Source: Deltaproteobacteria bacterium
Lineage (GTDB): Bacteria; Desulfobacterota; Syntrophia; Syntrophales; JAFGHS01
Assembly (NCBI GenBank): GCA_016930075.1
Contig: JAFGHS010000043.1
Location: 1 to 64,000 of the forward strand
Reading direction: 5' to 3'
DNA length: 64,000 bases
The position numbers and the translations under genes were made by a program. The first letter of the stretch is position 1, and each line of letters begins with the position of its first letter. The notes beneath the pieces were generated by a model. The model saw only the letters and a program-made list of their open reading frames with translations. It did not search any database and was not told where the DNA came from. This document shows positions 46,035 to 53,173 of this stretch, in pieces.

Positions 46035-46072
46035 GGCCGGACCGGGTGTCGTTGAGCTTTCCCGGTCCGGCC
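46035..46072. other. Perfect 12-bp GC-rich hairpin
   Basis: GGCCGGACCGGG (46035-46046) pairs with CCCGGTCCGGCC (46061-46072) around a 14-base loop. No T-run follows, so it is not a classical terminator. It lies between the peptidase stop and the tape-measure start, where it could stabilise or insulate the messages. Confidence 0.6.
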
Positions 46073-46153
46073 ATAAGAAAAAGCAACAAGCGTTTTTAGT
46101 TTTCAGTTTCACAAAAACAATCAGATTTTCTCTTGAAAGGAGCAGGTAAAAAA

Positions 46154-48781
46154 ATGGCAGATTTAACGAAAACTGTCGAAATCATCTTCGGCGGGAAAAA
46201 CGAGCTATCGTCAATTATCGGCAGCCTTGAAAAGGACTTCGGCAAATTTGAGCGCAACGTGGCCTTGCCTCTATCGCGCGTTGCCGAAGGCGTCCTGAAG
46301 GTTGACGCCGCCCTGGTTGCCCTCGCTGTCGGCGGCCTGGCCCTCGCTATTCAAAAGTCCGGCAATTTCGGCATGGCGTTTAGTGAAATCTCAACCCTGA
46401 TAGACGCCACCGGCAAGCCCATCGATGAATTCCGGAAACAAGTCCAGGACTATGCCGCCGGGTCGGTTAAGTCCATTGATGACATCAACAAGGCCGTCTA
46501 TACGGCCATTTCTGCCGGCGTTGATTATAAGAATTCGCTTGATTTCGTAACGCTGGCCGAGAAACTGTCCGTCGCCGGAAAGGCGGATCTCGAAGCAACG
46601 ACAAAAACCCTTGCGTCCACCTTGAATGCGTATAGCGCAAGCGTTGACGAAGCCGGAAAATATTCTGATGTCCTGTTTCAGGTCGTGCGGAAAGGACAAA
46701 CAACGCTGCCTGAACTCTCTCAATCCCTTGCCCAGGTGACGCCTTTGGCCGCGGCGTGCGGGATTCCCATCGCAACATTAGGCGCTGCAATCGCAACACT
46801 AACAGCAAACGGCATGCCGACATCTCAGGCCATGACGGCGTTGAAGGGCGCTTTAACGTCTTTGATCAAGCCTTCTTCTGAAGCGGTTGAAACGGCGGGT
46901 AAACTCGGTATTGAGTTTTCAGCGGCAGCGGTTAAGTCGAAGGGTTTTGAGGCCGTTCTGGCCGATGTCAATAAAACAACGGGCGGCAATATTGAGCAAA
47001 TCGGCAAGCTTTTCGGGTCCGTTGAGGGGCTGGGCGGCGTGCTGTCTTTAGGCGGCAATGAATCCAAAAAGTTCAATGAAACTCTTCTGGCAATGAAAGA
47101 CGCTGCGGGCTTGACCGAGGCGGCCTACAAAAAGATGGCCGATGAAGTCCAGCTTGCAAACCAGAACATGAAAAACAATGCCGATCTGGTGTTAATCTCC
47201 ATCGGCGAGAAGCTGACTGCCGGCTATGGCGATCTGGCGGGCGGCCTGGCCGACATTTTTAAGGGGGTCAAGATCGGCATTGACGCCGGCGCCTTCGATG
47301 AGCTCTTCCGCCTGTATGAAGATACGGCAAAAAAGTCGGCGAATTTTGCCAATGCCATAGCTAACCATATTCCCCAGGCCCTGAAGAACGTCAACTTCAA
47401 GGATCTTGCCGCGGCCATTGACGAAATCAATGATCACATCGCAGATTTTTTCACTGCGTCAGACAATCCGGAAAAACTGGCAAAATCGATTCAGTTTGTT
47501 GTCGATTCGATAGAATCCCTTATCCGGGTCACGGAAGGGATTATCGAACCTTTTGCCCCGTTGATCAATATGGCAAGCGCAGCCGCCAAGGCTTTCAATA
47601 ACCTTGACGAAGACACAAAGAAACTTATCGGCAACGTCCTTGGCCTGTCGGCGGCTTTTAAAATGTTTGGTCCCATCGGTTTGCTTGTCATGGCCCTGGG
47701 CACGGATACGGAAACCGCCGCCGCTGTGATGAACGGCAGCTTCCTTGCGATTGAAAACGGTATAAACACGCTTCGCATCGCGTTTGCCTCCTTGGGCATG
47801 ATCGTCGCCAAAGCGATTGAATACAGTGAAATATTTTGGAGCAAGATACCGGGAAGCGGGGTAGGCACCAAGGAGCTTGATGCCGCGGCGAGCCGGGTAA
47901 AGGATATTGGAAATTATCTCGATGACGCGTGGATTAAGTCTGAAGTATCATCGAAAAAGTTAATGGATGCCTTATCCGGCACGGGCAAGGCAACAGACGG
48001 GGCAAAATCAAAGGCGGATGAATATGCCAAAGCCATGTCGAATATTCCAACGGATGTAACGACCGTCCTTTCCGCCGACACCTTTCTGGCCCTGGAGGAA
48101 ATCGGGAAACTTGCCGTCGAACAGAGCAAGATCAAGGATATTAATATTACGGCCAAGGCCGATGAACTTTCATATAAAAACGTCAAGGATGTCATGATCA
48201 AAACGCTGTCTGATGGCACAGTCGTAACTTGCATGACCCTGGTTGATGAAGATTCCCTCATCAAAACTGCCGACAAGGTGGAAAAGGCCCTGCCGAAAGA
48301 AAAGAAGATTGATATATCCCTGGAGATTGCCAAGGTTAAAGAGCAATCCGCCATTGTGCAGCGGTCTCTGGAATGGTCGGCAAAAATAGACATCGCGGGC
48401 ATCGGCGCCACCACGGAAAAAATCAAGACTATGTTTGCCTCCATCGACGCGGGGATCGCCAGCTCTGAAAAGCTCATGGGGGGCATGTTTGAGGCCCTGA
48501 CAAAGCCGGGTCCGTATCAGTATTTTATCAAGGAGCAGATTGCGAAAGAAGAAAAGCGGCGGCAGGAAACGTTTGAACTGCAAAAAAAACTCATTGAAAG
48601 TCAGACAAAGTTACTGGAAATGAAAGTAAAGACGCTGGAGGAAGGCGACAGCATCATCAAAATATCGGCGGAAGGGTTGAAACCGCATTTGGAAATGATC
48701 CTGTGGGAGGTCCTTGAAGCCTGTCAAGTCCGGGCAAACGAGGTCTCGGCGGAGTTTCTCCTGGGGTTTAAATCGGAATAG
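46154..48781 (+). CDS. Phage tail tape-measure protein, TP901 type
   Basis: An 875-residue helical protein. Residues about 60-330 match the TP901 core tape-measure module: AFSEISTLIDATGKPIDEFRKQVQDYA, ISAGVDYKNSLDFVTLAEKLSVAGKADLEATTKTLASTLNAY, LPELSQSLAQVTPLAAACGIPIATLGAAIATLTANGMPTSQAMTALKGAL. A hydrophobic middle (GNVLGLSAAFKMFGPIGLLVMALG) and a charged coiled-coil C-terminus follow. In phages it sets tail length and helps DNA passage. Here no other tail, capsid or packaging gene is present in the element. The ATG at 46154 follows AAGGAGCAGG. Confidence 0.88.
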   Translation: MADLTKTVEIIFGGKNELSSIIGSLEKDFGKFERNVALPLSRVAEGVLKVDAALVALAVGGLALAIQKSGNFGMAFSEISTLIDATGKPIDEFRKQVQDYAAGSVKSIDDINKAVYTAISAGVDYKNSLDFVTLAEKLSVAGKADLEATTKTLASTLNAYSASVDEAGKYSDVLFQVVRKGQTTLPELSQSLAQVTPLAAACGIPIATLGAAIATLTANGMPTSQAMTALKGALTSLIKPSSEAVETAGKLGIEFSAAAVKSKGFEAVLADVNKTTGGNIEQIGKLFGSVEGLGGVLSLGGNESKKFNETLLAMKDAAGLTEAAYKKMADEVQLANQNMKNNADLVLISIGEKLTAGYGDLAGGLADIFKGVKIGIDAGAFDELFRLYEDTAKKSANFANAIANHIPQALKNVNFKDLAAAIDEINDHIADFFTASDNPEKLAKSIQFVVDSIESLIRVTEGIIEPFAPLINMASAAAKAFNNLDEDTKKLIGNVLGLSAAFKMFGPIGLLVMALGTDTETAAAVMNGSFLAIENGINTLRIAFASLGMIVAKAIEYSEIFWSKIPGSGVGTKELDAAASRVKDIGNYLDDAWIKSEVSSKKLMDALSGTGKATDGAKSKADEYAKAMSNIPTDVTTVLSADTFLALEEIGKLAVEQSKIKDINITAKADELSYKNVKDVMIKTLSDGTVVTCMTLVDEDSLIKTADKVEKALPKEKKIDISLEIAKVKEQSAIVQRSLEWSAKIDIAGIGATTEKIKTMFASIDAGIASSEKLMGGMFEALTKPGPYQYFIKEQIAKEEKRRQETFELQKKLIESQTKLLEMKVKTLEEGDSIIKISAEGLKPHLEMILWEVLEACQVRANEVSAEFLLGFKSE

Positions 48782-48799
48782 CATGACGGCGGCGTAGCG

Positions 48800-49098
48800 T
48801 GGAAAATACTTTTCCATACCGTCTTTCGTGGAAGAGTCGGCGGAAAAGCAGCGGATCATCTGCCGCGGTAGCGGGTCCGCTACCTGCCCTATCTTTATTG
48901 GCATGTAACATCTAAGGGGTCAGGCGCGCGCGAGGGGGTGCGGAGGTTAGAGATAATTTGTTAACGGACGTTAACATGGGTCGGGCGCGCGCGAGGGGGT
49001 GCGGCTGTCGTTCTGGAATGTCTACCGTGGTAGACAAGGGGTCGGGCGCGCGCGAGGGGGTGCGGGATTCTGATGTTGGAGTAAACAGTTGTTTACTC
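48800..49098. repeat. Array of palindromes and GC-rich repeats, 61-bp period
   Basis: Three copies of a 28-base unit (GGGGTCGGGCGCGCGCGAGG then GGGTGCGG) start at 48916, 48977 and 49038, exactly 61 bases apart. Each is followed by a different palindrome: GTTAACG-GA-CGTTAAC (48960), TGTCTACC-GT-GGTAGACA (49019), GAGTAAACA-GT-TGTTTACTC (49079). A fourth, GGTAGCGG-GT-CCGCTACC (48867), and TGGAAAA-TAC-TTTTCCA (48800) lie before the first unit. The region 48782-49193 holds no convincing gene. Confidence 0.85.
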
Positions 49099-49193
49099 GG
49101 TTGTCTTTATCTTGCGGGATGTCTTCCCTTTGATAGACCGCACTAATTGACTTACTAAAATGTTCCGATTGGGTCGCCGAGATGTTAAAAAGA

Positions 49194-49367
49194 CTATTTC
49201 TGCTTGGTGTTAGTTTTCTTGCTGGTGGAAATCTGCAGCCCTTCTTCGATAAGGCGCCGAATAGCTTCGGAACGCGAGTTTATGCGATTCTCAAAACGAT
49301 AATCTTCAATACGCCTGAGGAGATCATTTTCCATAACGAAAATTATTTTAGGCTTATCAGTGGGCAT
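49194..49367 (-). CDS. Ribbon-helix-helix (CopG/Arc-like) DNA-binding protein
   Basis: A 57-residue protein: KPKIIFVMENDLLRRIEDYRFENRINSRSEAIRRLIEEGL is the RHH fold, one beta strand then two helices with the NSRSEAIR turn. It is the only minus-strand gene in the element. It probably represses a nearby promoter, possibly through the palindromes beside it or the divergent promoter at 49.4 kb. No toxin partner is adjacent. No clear ribosome site precedes the ATG (49367), so a leaderless or weak start is possible. Confidence 0.75.
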   Translation of the reverse strand: MPTDKPKIIFVMENDLLRRIEDYRFENRINSRSEAIRRLIEEGLQISTSKKTNTKQK

Positions 49368-49412
49368 GTTTATATATAAAACATGCAGTATTAATTTGCA
49401 ATAAAAAATATA

Positions 49413-49441
49413 TTGACAATACCCGTTATAAGGTATATCGA
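49413..49441 (+). promoter_or_regulatory. Candidate plus-strand promoter with operator-like repeat
   Basis: TTGACA at 49413-49418 is followed at 15-17 bases by TATATCGA. An inverted repeat ATACC/GGTAT (about 49419-49436) lies between them, as expected for a repressor site. It would drive the gene at 49514 and lies close to the divergent RHH gene. Confidence 0.4.
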
Positions 49442-49513
49442 TTATATAACTTATTCTCAAACATAGGACGATGAAAAAACAAATAACTAAAACAATACAA
49501 TGAGGATAGCGAG

Positions 49514-49837
49514 ATGAAAGAGAACACGAGTAGCAATCAGGCGCAGGGCGAGGCACAATCATTTCAGGATATGGTTGAAGAAATACAAGCCAAGGCGTGG
49601 GAAATAGCGGCGGTTATAGCCGGGATCATTGCTCTTGTTGACCGAGTCAGTGATGATCTTCAAGGGCGAGGGCTTTATGGCGATTGTACTATGGCTAATG
49701 TCGGAGAGTTAATTTGCATAGTCATGCAAAAGACGGACGAAATGAACAACATATTCCAAGTTTCCCATGACCGTGTGGATGAAATTGAAAAACTTCAACG
49801 CGACAAGAGAAAACTGATGTTTTTACAAAAAAAGTAA
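49514..49837 (+). CDS. Hypothetical protein
   Basis: A 107-residue protein with a small hydrophobic patch (AWEIAAVIAGIIALV) and a helical, charged C-terminus (VSHDRVDEIEKLQRDKRKL). GAGGATAGCGAG precedes the ATG. No family is recognised. It is the first of three small plus-strand genes of unknown function followed by duplicated sequence. Confidence 0.6.
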   Translation: MKENTSSNQAQGEAQSFQDMVEEIQAKAWEIAAVIAGIIALVDRVSDDLQGRGLYGDCTMANVGELICIVMQKTDEMNNIFQVSHDRVDEIEKLQRDKRKLMFLQKK

Positions 49838-49846
49838 TGGATGGAT

Positions 49847-50421
49847 ATTGAGATTGAAGACGATCTTACGGGGCAAAAAACAGCAGCAGCCAAGGCAATC
49901 TGACCCTAACAGTTAACAACCGGGGAGGTCTCTGTTTGAGCCTTCGCAAATTTCATGGTCTTTTTTTATGGAGGAAAGAAATATGAAAATGATGAGTCCG
50001 GAGAAATGCGCGGAGCTGATTGATCGGCATCAAAAAGATGTCTTTCGATGCACGTCAAAATTACACTTAATTTTGGAGTATTTCGAAGAAATCGCATCGG
50101 GAATAGATGAGAGGGAATTCAGAAGTCTCCCCATGCTTGCAAGCGGTATTGTTCATATTTGCGATGAGATTATTCATGACCTTGAGGAATGTGATTATTA
50201 CAGGATTGCAGCAGACATCAGATTATTTTCCCCCGATATTGTCAAGGTAGCAAAACGCGTCGAATGTTATCGATCTATGGGAATCACTAACGAAACGATT
50301 AAGATTGAGATTGAAGACGATCTTGCGGGGCAAGAAACAGCAGCAGCCAAGGCAATCTGACCCTAACAGTTAACAACCGGGGAGGTCTATCTTTGAGCCT
50401 TCGCAAATTTCATGGTCTTTT
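49847..50421. repeat. 118-bp direct duplication flanking a small gene
   Basis: 49847-49964 and 50304-50421 are nearly identical (offset exactly 457). The second copy contains the last codons and stop of the gene at 49968-50360 plus the following leader GGGGAGGTC; the first copy holds the same C-terminal codons with no gene body, so it is the stump of a lost paralogue. Confidence 0.85.
49968..50360 (+). CDS. Hypothetical helical protein
   Basis: A 130-residue protein, all-helical by pattern (CAELIDRHQKDVFRCTSKLHLILEYFEEIASGID), ending DDLAGQETAAAKAI. No family is recognised. The ATG at 49968 or 49983 follows GAGG-like sequence. The same C-terminal codons occur as a relic just upstream (49841-49903), showing that this gene was once part of a tandem pair. 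Confidence 0.6.
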   Translation: MEERNMKMMSPEKCAELIDRHQKDVFRCTSKLHLILEYFEEIASGIDEREFRSLPMLASGIVHICDEIIHDLEECDYYRIAADIRLFSPDIVKVAKRVECYRSMGITNETIKIEIEDDLAGQETAAAKAI

Positions 50422-50425
50422 CTAT

Positions 50426-50435
50426 GGGGGGGGGG
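50426..50435 (+). repeat. G10 homopolymer tract before a start codon
   Basis: Ten consecutive G residues end eight bases before the ATG at 50444 and replace the ordinary GGAGG ribosome site seen before the neighbouring small gene. Such tracts vary in length by slippage and could tune or switch translation. Confidence 0.8.
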
Positions 50436-50443
50436 AACAAATA

Positions 50444-50872
50444 ATGAAAAGAGAAAAAAAGAACCGTAAGAACCGTGATTATTGCAGATTGTTGCGGGAA
50501 ATGGCGGATTGGATCATCGAACACGGTGATGAAACGGTTGTAAAGTTCATGCTGGTCGGGATCATGCAGAACCTTCCTTCAGAACATTATGGGAAAATAT
50601 TGCGATGCGTTATTAAGGAAATTGATTCATCCAACGATGCAGAAAAAATGGAAAACCTGACCCACGAAATAGCCCGCAGAGCCGATTACGTTTTGGCACA
50701 GCGCCGCCAAGAGGATAACTTAAATGAGGCGCGACAAGCGATTGATGAAACGCGACAGGCAATTGATAACATAGCCAAGATGACCGGCAGCATGACCGTC
50801 GGCGTCGATGTCCAGCAGCACGGCTTCTGGTTTTGCGTCCGGGCCTTGTCCGCCGGCATGGCGGAAGCATAA
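50444..50872 (+). CDS. Hypothetical protein behind a poly-G tract
   Basis: A 142-residue protein with a helical body (DYCRLLREMADWIIEHGDETVVKFMLVGIMQNLP) and a heptad-like stretch LNEARQAIDETRQAIDNIAKM. The C-terminus (TVGVDVQQHGFWFCVRALSAGMAEA) runs into the start of the 90-bp repeat field, so its last codons may be repeat-derived. The start at 50444 lies eight bases after the G10 tract; an in-frame TTG at 50393 would read through the tract. Function unknown. Confidence 0.55.
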   Translation: MKREKKNRKNRDYCRLLREMADWIIEHGDETVVKFMLVGIMQNLPSEHYGKILRCVIKEIDSSNDAEKMENLTHEIARRADYVLAQRRQEDNLNEARQAIDETRQAIDNIAKMTGSMTVGVDVQQHGFWFCVRALSAGMAEA

Positions 50873-50879
50873 AGGCCAC

Positions 50880-51655
50880 GGTCAAACGTCCTGGTCAACT
50901 TCTGACGCCGGCCTGGCCGGCAAAGCGCCCGATCCGGACGGCGGCATGGCCGGCACAACATCGACACCATGATCAAACGCCTGGGCAGCTTCCGGGATTG
51001 CAACAAATCATCGGGCTTTTTAAATGACCCAAGAGGCGCGATCTTCTCCAGGCATAGCCAAATGATCGAGCCCTTAATAAGCTGACGAAGTGAAAATGGC
51101 ATGACCGGCAAATGGCCCGATCCGGACGGCGGCATGACCCCGGCACAACATCGACACCATGATCGAACGCTGGGGCAACTTCTGACGGCGGCATGACGGA
51201 AGCATAGAGGCCACGGTCAAACGTCCTGGGCAACTTCTGACGGCGGCATGACCGGCAAAGCGCCCGATCCGGTCGGCGGCATAGCCGGCACAACATCGAC
51301 ACCATGATCAAACGCCTGGGCAAATTCTGACGTCGTCATGACCGGCAAAGCGCCCGATCCGGACGGCAGCATGGCCGGCACAACATCGTCACCATGATCA
51401 AACGCCCTGGGCAAATTCTGACGTCGTCATGACAGAAACATAGAGCCCATGATCATCGGCATGGCCGGCAAAGCGCCCGATCCGGACGGCAGCATGGCCG
51501 GCACAACATCGTCACCATGATCAAACGCCGGGGCAGCTTCCTGGCTTGCGCAAATAATCGGGCGTTTTAAATGACCCAAGAGGCGCGATCTTCTCCAGGC
51601 ATAGCCAAATGATCGAGCCCCTAATAAGCTGACGAAGTGAAAACGGCATGTCCGG
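50880..51655. repeat. Field of 90-bp and 125-bp repeats with micro-ORFs
   Basis: The stretch 50873-51762 has no ordinary gene. Five copies of a roughly 90-base unit (core GCCCGATCCGGACGGC then AGCATGGCCGGCACAACATC) lie at about 50905, 51095, 51240, 51330 and 51455. Two copies of a 125-base unit lie at 50983-51108 and 51531-51655. Four copies encode a 19-residue frame like MTGKAPDPDGSMAGTTSSP ending at TGA (50913 from CTG; 51248, 51338 and 51461 from ATG); the copy at 51101 is frameshifted. Confidence 0.8.
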
Positions 51656-51762
51656 TACCATAAGAGCCCCATAATCAAACGCCCTGGGCCGTCTGGGACG
51701 TCGGCATGAACAGAATTCAATAAAATATGTCTGAAGCAACAAAATAACGGGAGGTGATATTG

Positions 51763-52083
51763 ATGGCAGATTCGCAAGTGGAGAAAACTGAACTGTATGG
51801 GATAAAACAAATCATGGATTGTTGCAATAACCTGGAGCTGCCCCATTCGGAATCATCGGTTATGACTATGATTAATTTTGAGGGCCTTCCCGCCCGCAAG
51901 ATCGGCGGCATCTGGATCAGCGATTCGAATAAAATAGCCGAGTGGCGCCTGAAATACATTGACGACGTCAAAACAGCAGAACCGCAAGATTTAACATCAG
52001 ATTCGCAGCGGCTTGAAAACATTGAACGAATGTTATCCGATATTCATCTCCACCTTATAGCGAGCAAGGGGAAAAGAGGTTAA
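51763..52083 (+). CDS. HTH (MerR/excisionase-like) protein
   Basis: A 106-residue protein whose first 65 residues follow the helix-turn-helix_17/AlpA plan: GIKQIMDCCNNLELPHSESSVMTMINFEGLPARKIGGIWISDSNKIAEWRLKY. A helical tail follows. GGGAGGTGAT lies six bases before the ATG at 51763. It may act as a regulator or excision helper near the right end of the element. Confidence 0.65.
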   Translation: MADSQVEKTELYGIKQIMDCCNNLELPHSESSVMTMINFEGLPARKIGGIWISDSNKIAEWRLKYIDDVKTAEPQDLTSDSQRLENIERMLSDIHLHLIASKGKRG

Positions 52084-52274
52084 AATCGTTGATTGACAGC
52101 TATGATATATCGACGGCCAATGGACGGCAAAAATATCGGTTTCTTCCCTTTTTTTAATTATTTGCTAATAATTGATGGTGGTGTGTGATGCCAATTTCCC
52201 TTGACAAGACGAACCGAAACGATTTAAAAACGCCTCAACAAGAACTTTAAACCATGGAGGGGAGGTTTTTAACC

Positions 52275-52610
52275 ATGGGGGAAAAAATATTTTCGATTCG
52301 TTTCAGTATGCATCTGCCTGCAATTCTCGTTAAAAAAGAAAAGTGGTACGTAGCAAATTGCCCCGTTTTGGATATTTCATCACAGGGAAAAACCGAAGAT
52401 GACGCAAAAAAGAATCTTTCTGAAGCAATTGCCTCATTTATGATTTCATGTCATGAACGCGGCACGCTTGACGCCGTGTTGAAAAATTGCGGTTTTGTAC
52501 CAGACTATTCAACCCCGCCCATCTCCCCCATGGTTGAAGATACTGATTATATCGATGTGCCCCTCCCTTTTATTATTGACATGGGAAATCCTAATCGATG
52601 CCACGCATAA
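52275..52610 (+). CDS. hicB: HicB family antitoxin
   Basis: A 111-residue protein with the HicB partial RNase H-like fold: HLPAILVKKEKWYVANCPVLDISSQGKTEDDAKKNLSEAIASFMISC. It should bind and silence the HicA RNase. No obvious RHH or HTH DNA-binding tail follows. The ATG at 52275 is six bases after GGGGAGG-TTTTT-like leader sequence and is preferred to 52254. It overlaps hicA by 13 bases; antitoxin-first order is the reverse of E. coli hicAB but is common elsewhere. Confidence 0.85.
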   Translation: MGEKIFSIRFSMHLPAILVKKEKWYVANCPVLDISSQGKTEDDAKKNLSEAIASFMISCHERGTLDAVLKNCGFVPDYSTPPISPMVEDTDYIDVPLPFIIDMGNPNRCHA

Positions 52611-52831
52611 CGCCTGTCCATTGGAAAGTGCTTGAATGTATTTTTCTTAAAGCGGGTTTCGTATTTGAAAGACAGGTCGGATCGCACCGAACATATGCAA
52701 AACAAGGCGTTCTGCGTCCTATCGTCATTCCAGCCTATTCTGAAGTTGATGAAGATATTATTCGCTCCAACATGAAAACGGCTGGCATGTCCAGGGATAA
52801 ATATTTTAAGCTTCTAAAAATTTGTAAATAA
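52598..52831 (+). CDS. hicA: HicA family mRNA-interferase toxin
   Basis: A 77-residue dsRNA-binding-like toxin with the catalytic histidine H30 in VFERQVGSHRTYAK and the C-terminal IIRSNMKTAGMSRDKYFKLLK. It cleaves mRNA when HicB is lost, so the pair can stabilise the element or act against phage. It is the last gene before attR. The length matches the family (about 60-80 residues). Confidence 0.88.
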   Translation: MPRITPVHWKVLECIFLKAGFVFERQVGSHRTYAKQGVLRPIVIPAYSEVDEDIIRSNMKTAGMSRDKYFKLLKICK

Positions 52832-53106
52832 TAAAGCCTCACCGACAGGAATACCTTACCCCAGAATCAAGCCCCGTAACCTAAGGAAGAAGAAATCTAT
52901 ATCGCAAGTTTTTTTTATTCTTATTTTGATCGACAGCTCCACAATAGTTGTTAAAAATAGTTTGACTTGTTTTTTTTGAATGATAGGATTCACTTCAAGT
53001 CGGACAAGGTTTGAATAATTCTTTAATGCTTTTGGGTATACATTTGGGTGTACATTAAAGAATTGATATTTAAAAGCGTAGTTATTACGGTATAATATGT
53101 GGTGCA
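52832..53106. other. Right-end region with two arm-type sites in a 12-bp inverted repeat
   Basis: An AT-rich stretch without a gene between hicA and attR. Two tandem dodecamers, CTTTGGGTATAC-like (53030-53041) and ATTTGGGTGTAC (53042-53053), match the sites near attL. They are enclosed by AATTCTTTAATG (53017-53028) and its perfect complement CATTAAAGAATT (53053-53064). Probably integrase or excisionase contacts. Confidence 0.65.
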
Positions 53107-53129
53107 TTCAATTCCCTGCACCGCCACCA
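53107..53129 (+). other. attR: right attachment core
   Basis: Exact 23-base copy of the tRNA-Met 3' end (T-loop to CCA), without the rest of the tRNA. It marks the distal junction and is followed by the original tRNA terminator. Confidence 0.93.
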
Positions 53130-53136
53130 ATTATAG

Positions 53137-53168
53137 AAAAACCCGGCCCCGATTGCCGGGTTTTTTTT
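53137..53168 (+). terminator. Displaced native terminator of tRNA-Met
   Basis: AAAAACCCGGC, loop CCCGATT, GCCGGGTTTTTTTT. It starts eight bases after the attR core, so before insertion it stood just behind the tRNA. Confidence 0.85.
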
Positions 53169-53173
53169 GGAAG

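Larger units (their letters stand above)
37483..53129 (+). mobile_element. 15.6-kb tRNA-Met-integrated satellite-like element
   Basis: The span between the duplicated 23-bp tRNA cores holds an integrase next to the tRNA, AlpA-like regulators, a zinc-finger primase part and P4/D5-type helicase, many unknown small proteins, an orphan M41 peptidase, a tape-measure protein and HicBA. All but one small gene are on the plus strand. There is no terminase, portal, capsid, baseplate or lysis gene, and no conjugation gene. Replication plus integration genes with one tail gene point to a phage satellite (P4-like) or an island derived from one. A decayed prophage is the main alternative, but the compact, overlapping and mostly intact genes argue against simple decay. 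Confidence 0.85.

Noticed and set aside
47914-48486. 190-residue minus-strand frame inside the tape-measure gene
   Set aside because: Serine-rich low-complexity antisense of a helical coding sequence, with no start site; a shadow.
48916-49065. CRISPR array
   Set aside because: The 61-bp period and repeat-spacer look recall CRISPR, but there are only three repeats, the spacers are palindromes of related design, the repeat is GC-only low-complexity sequence, and no cas gene is in the window.
50686-51846. Several minus-strand proteins with repeats such as FDHGVDVVPAMPPSGSGALPV
   Set aside because: They arise because the repeat period of 90 is divisible by three, so a frame stays open. They have no ribosome sites, overlap one another and break at each irregular repeat.
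53107-53129. Degenerate second tRNA
   Set aside because: Only the 23 bases from T-loop to CCA match, with no D-arm or anticodon arm. It is the attR copy of the tRNA-Met end.
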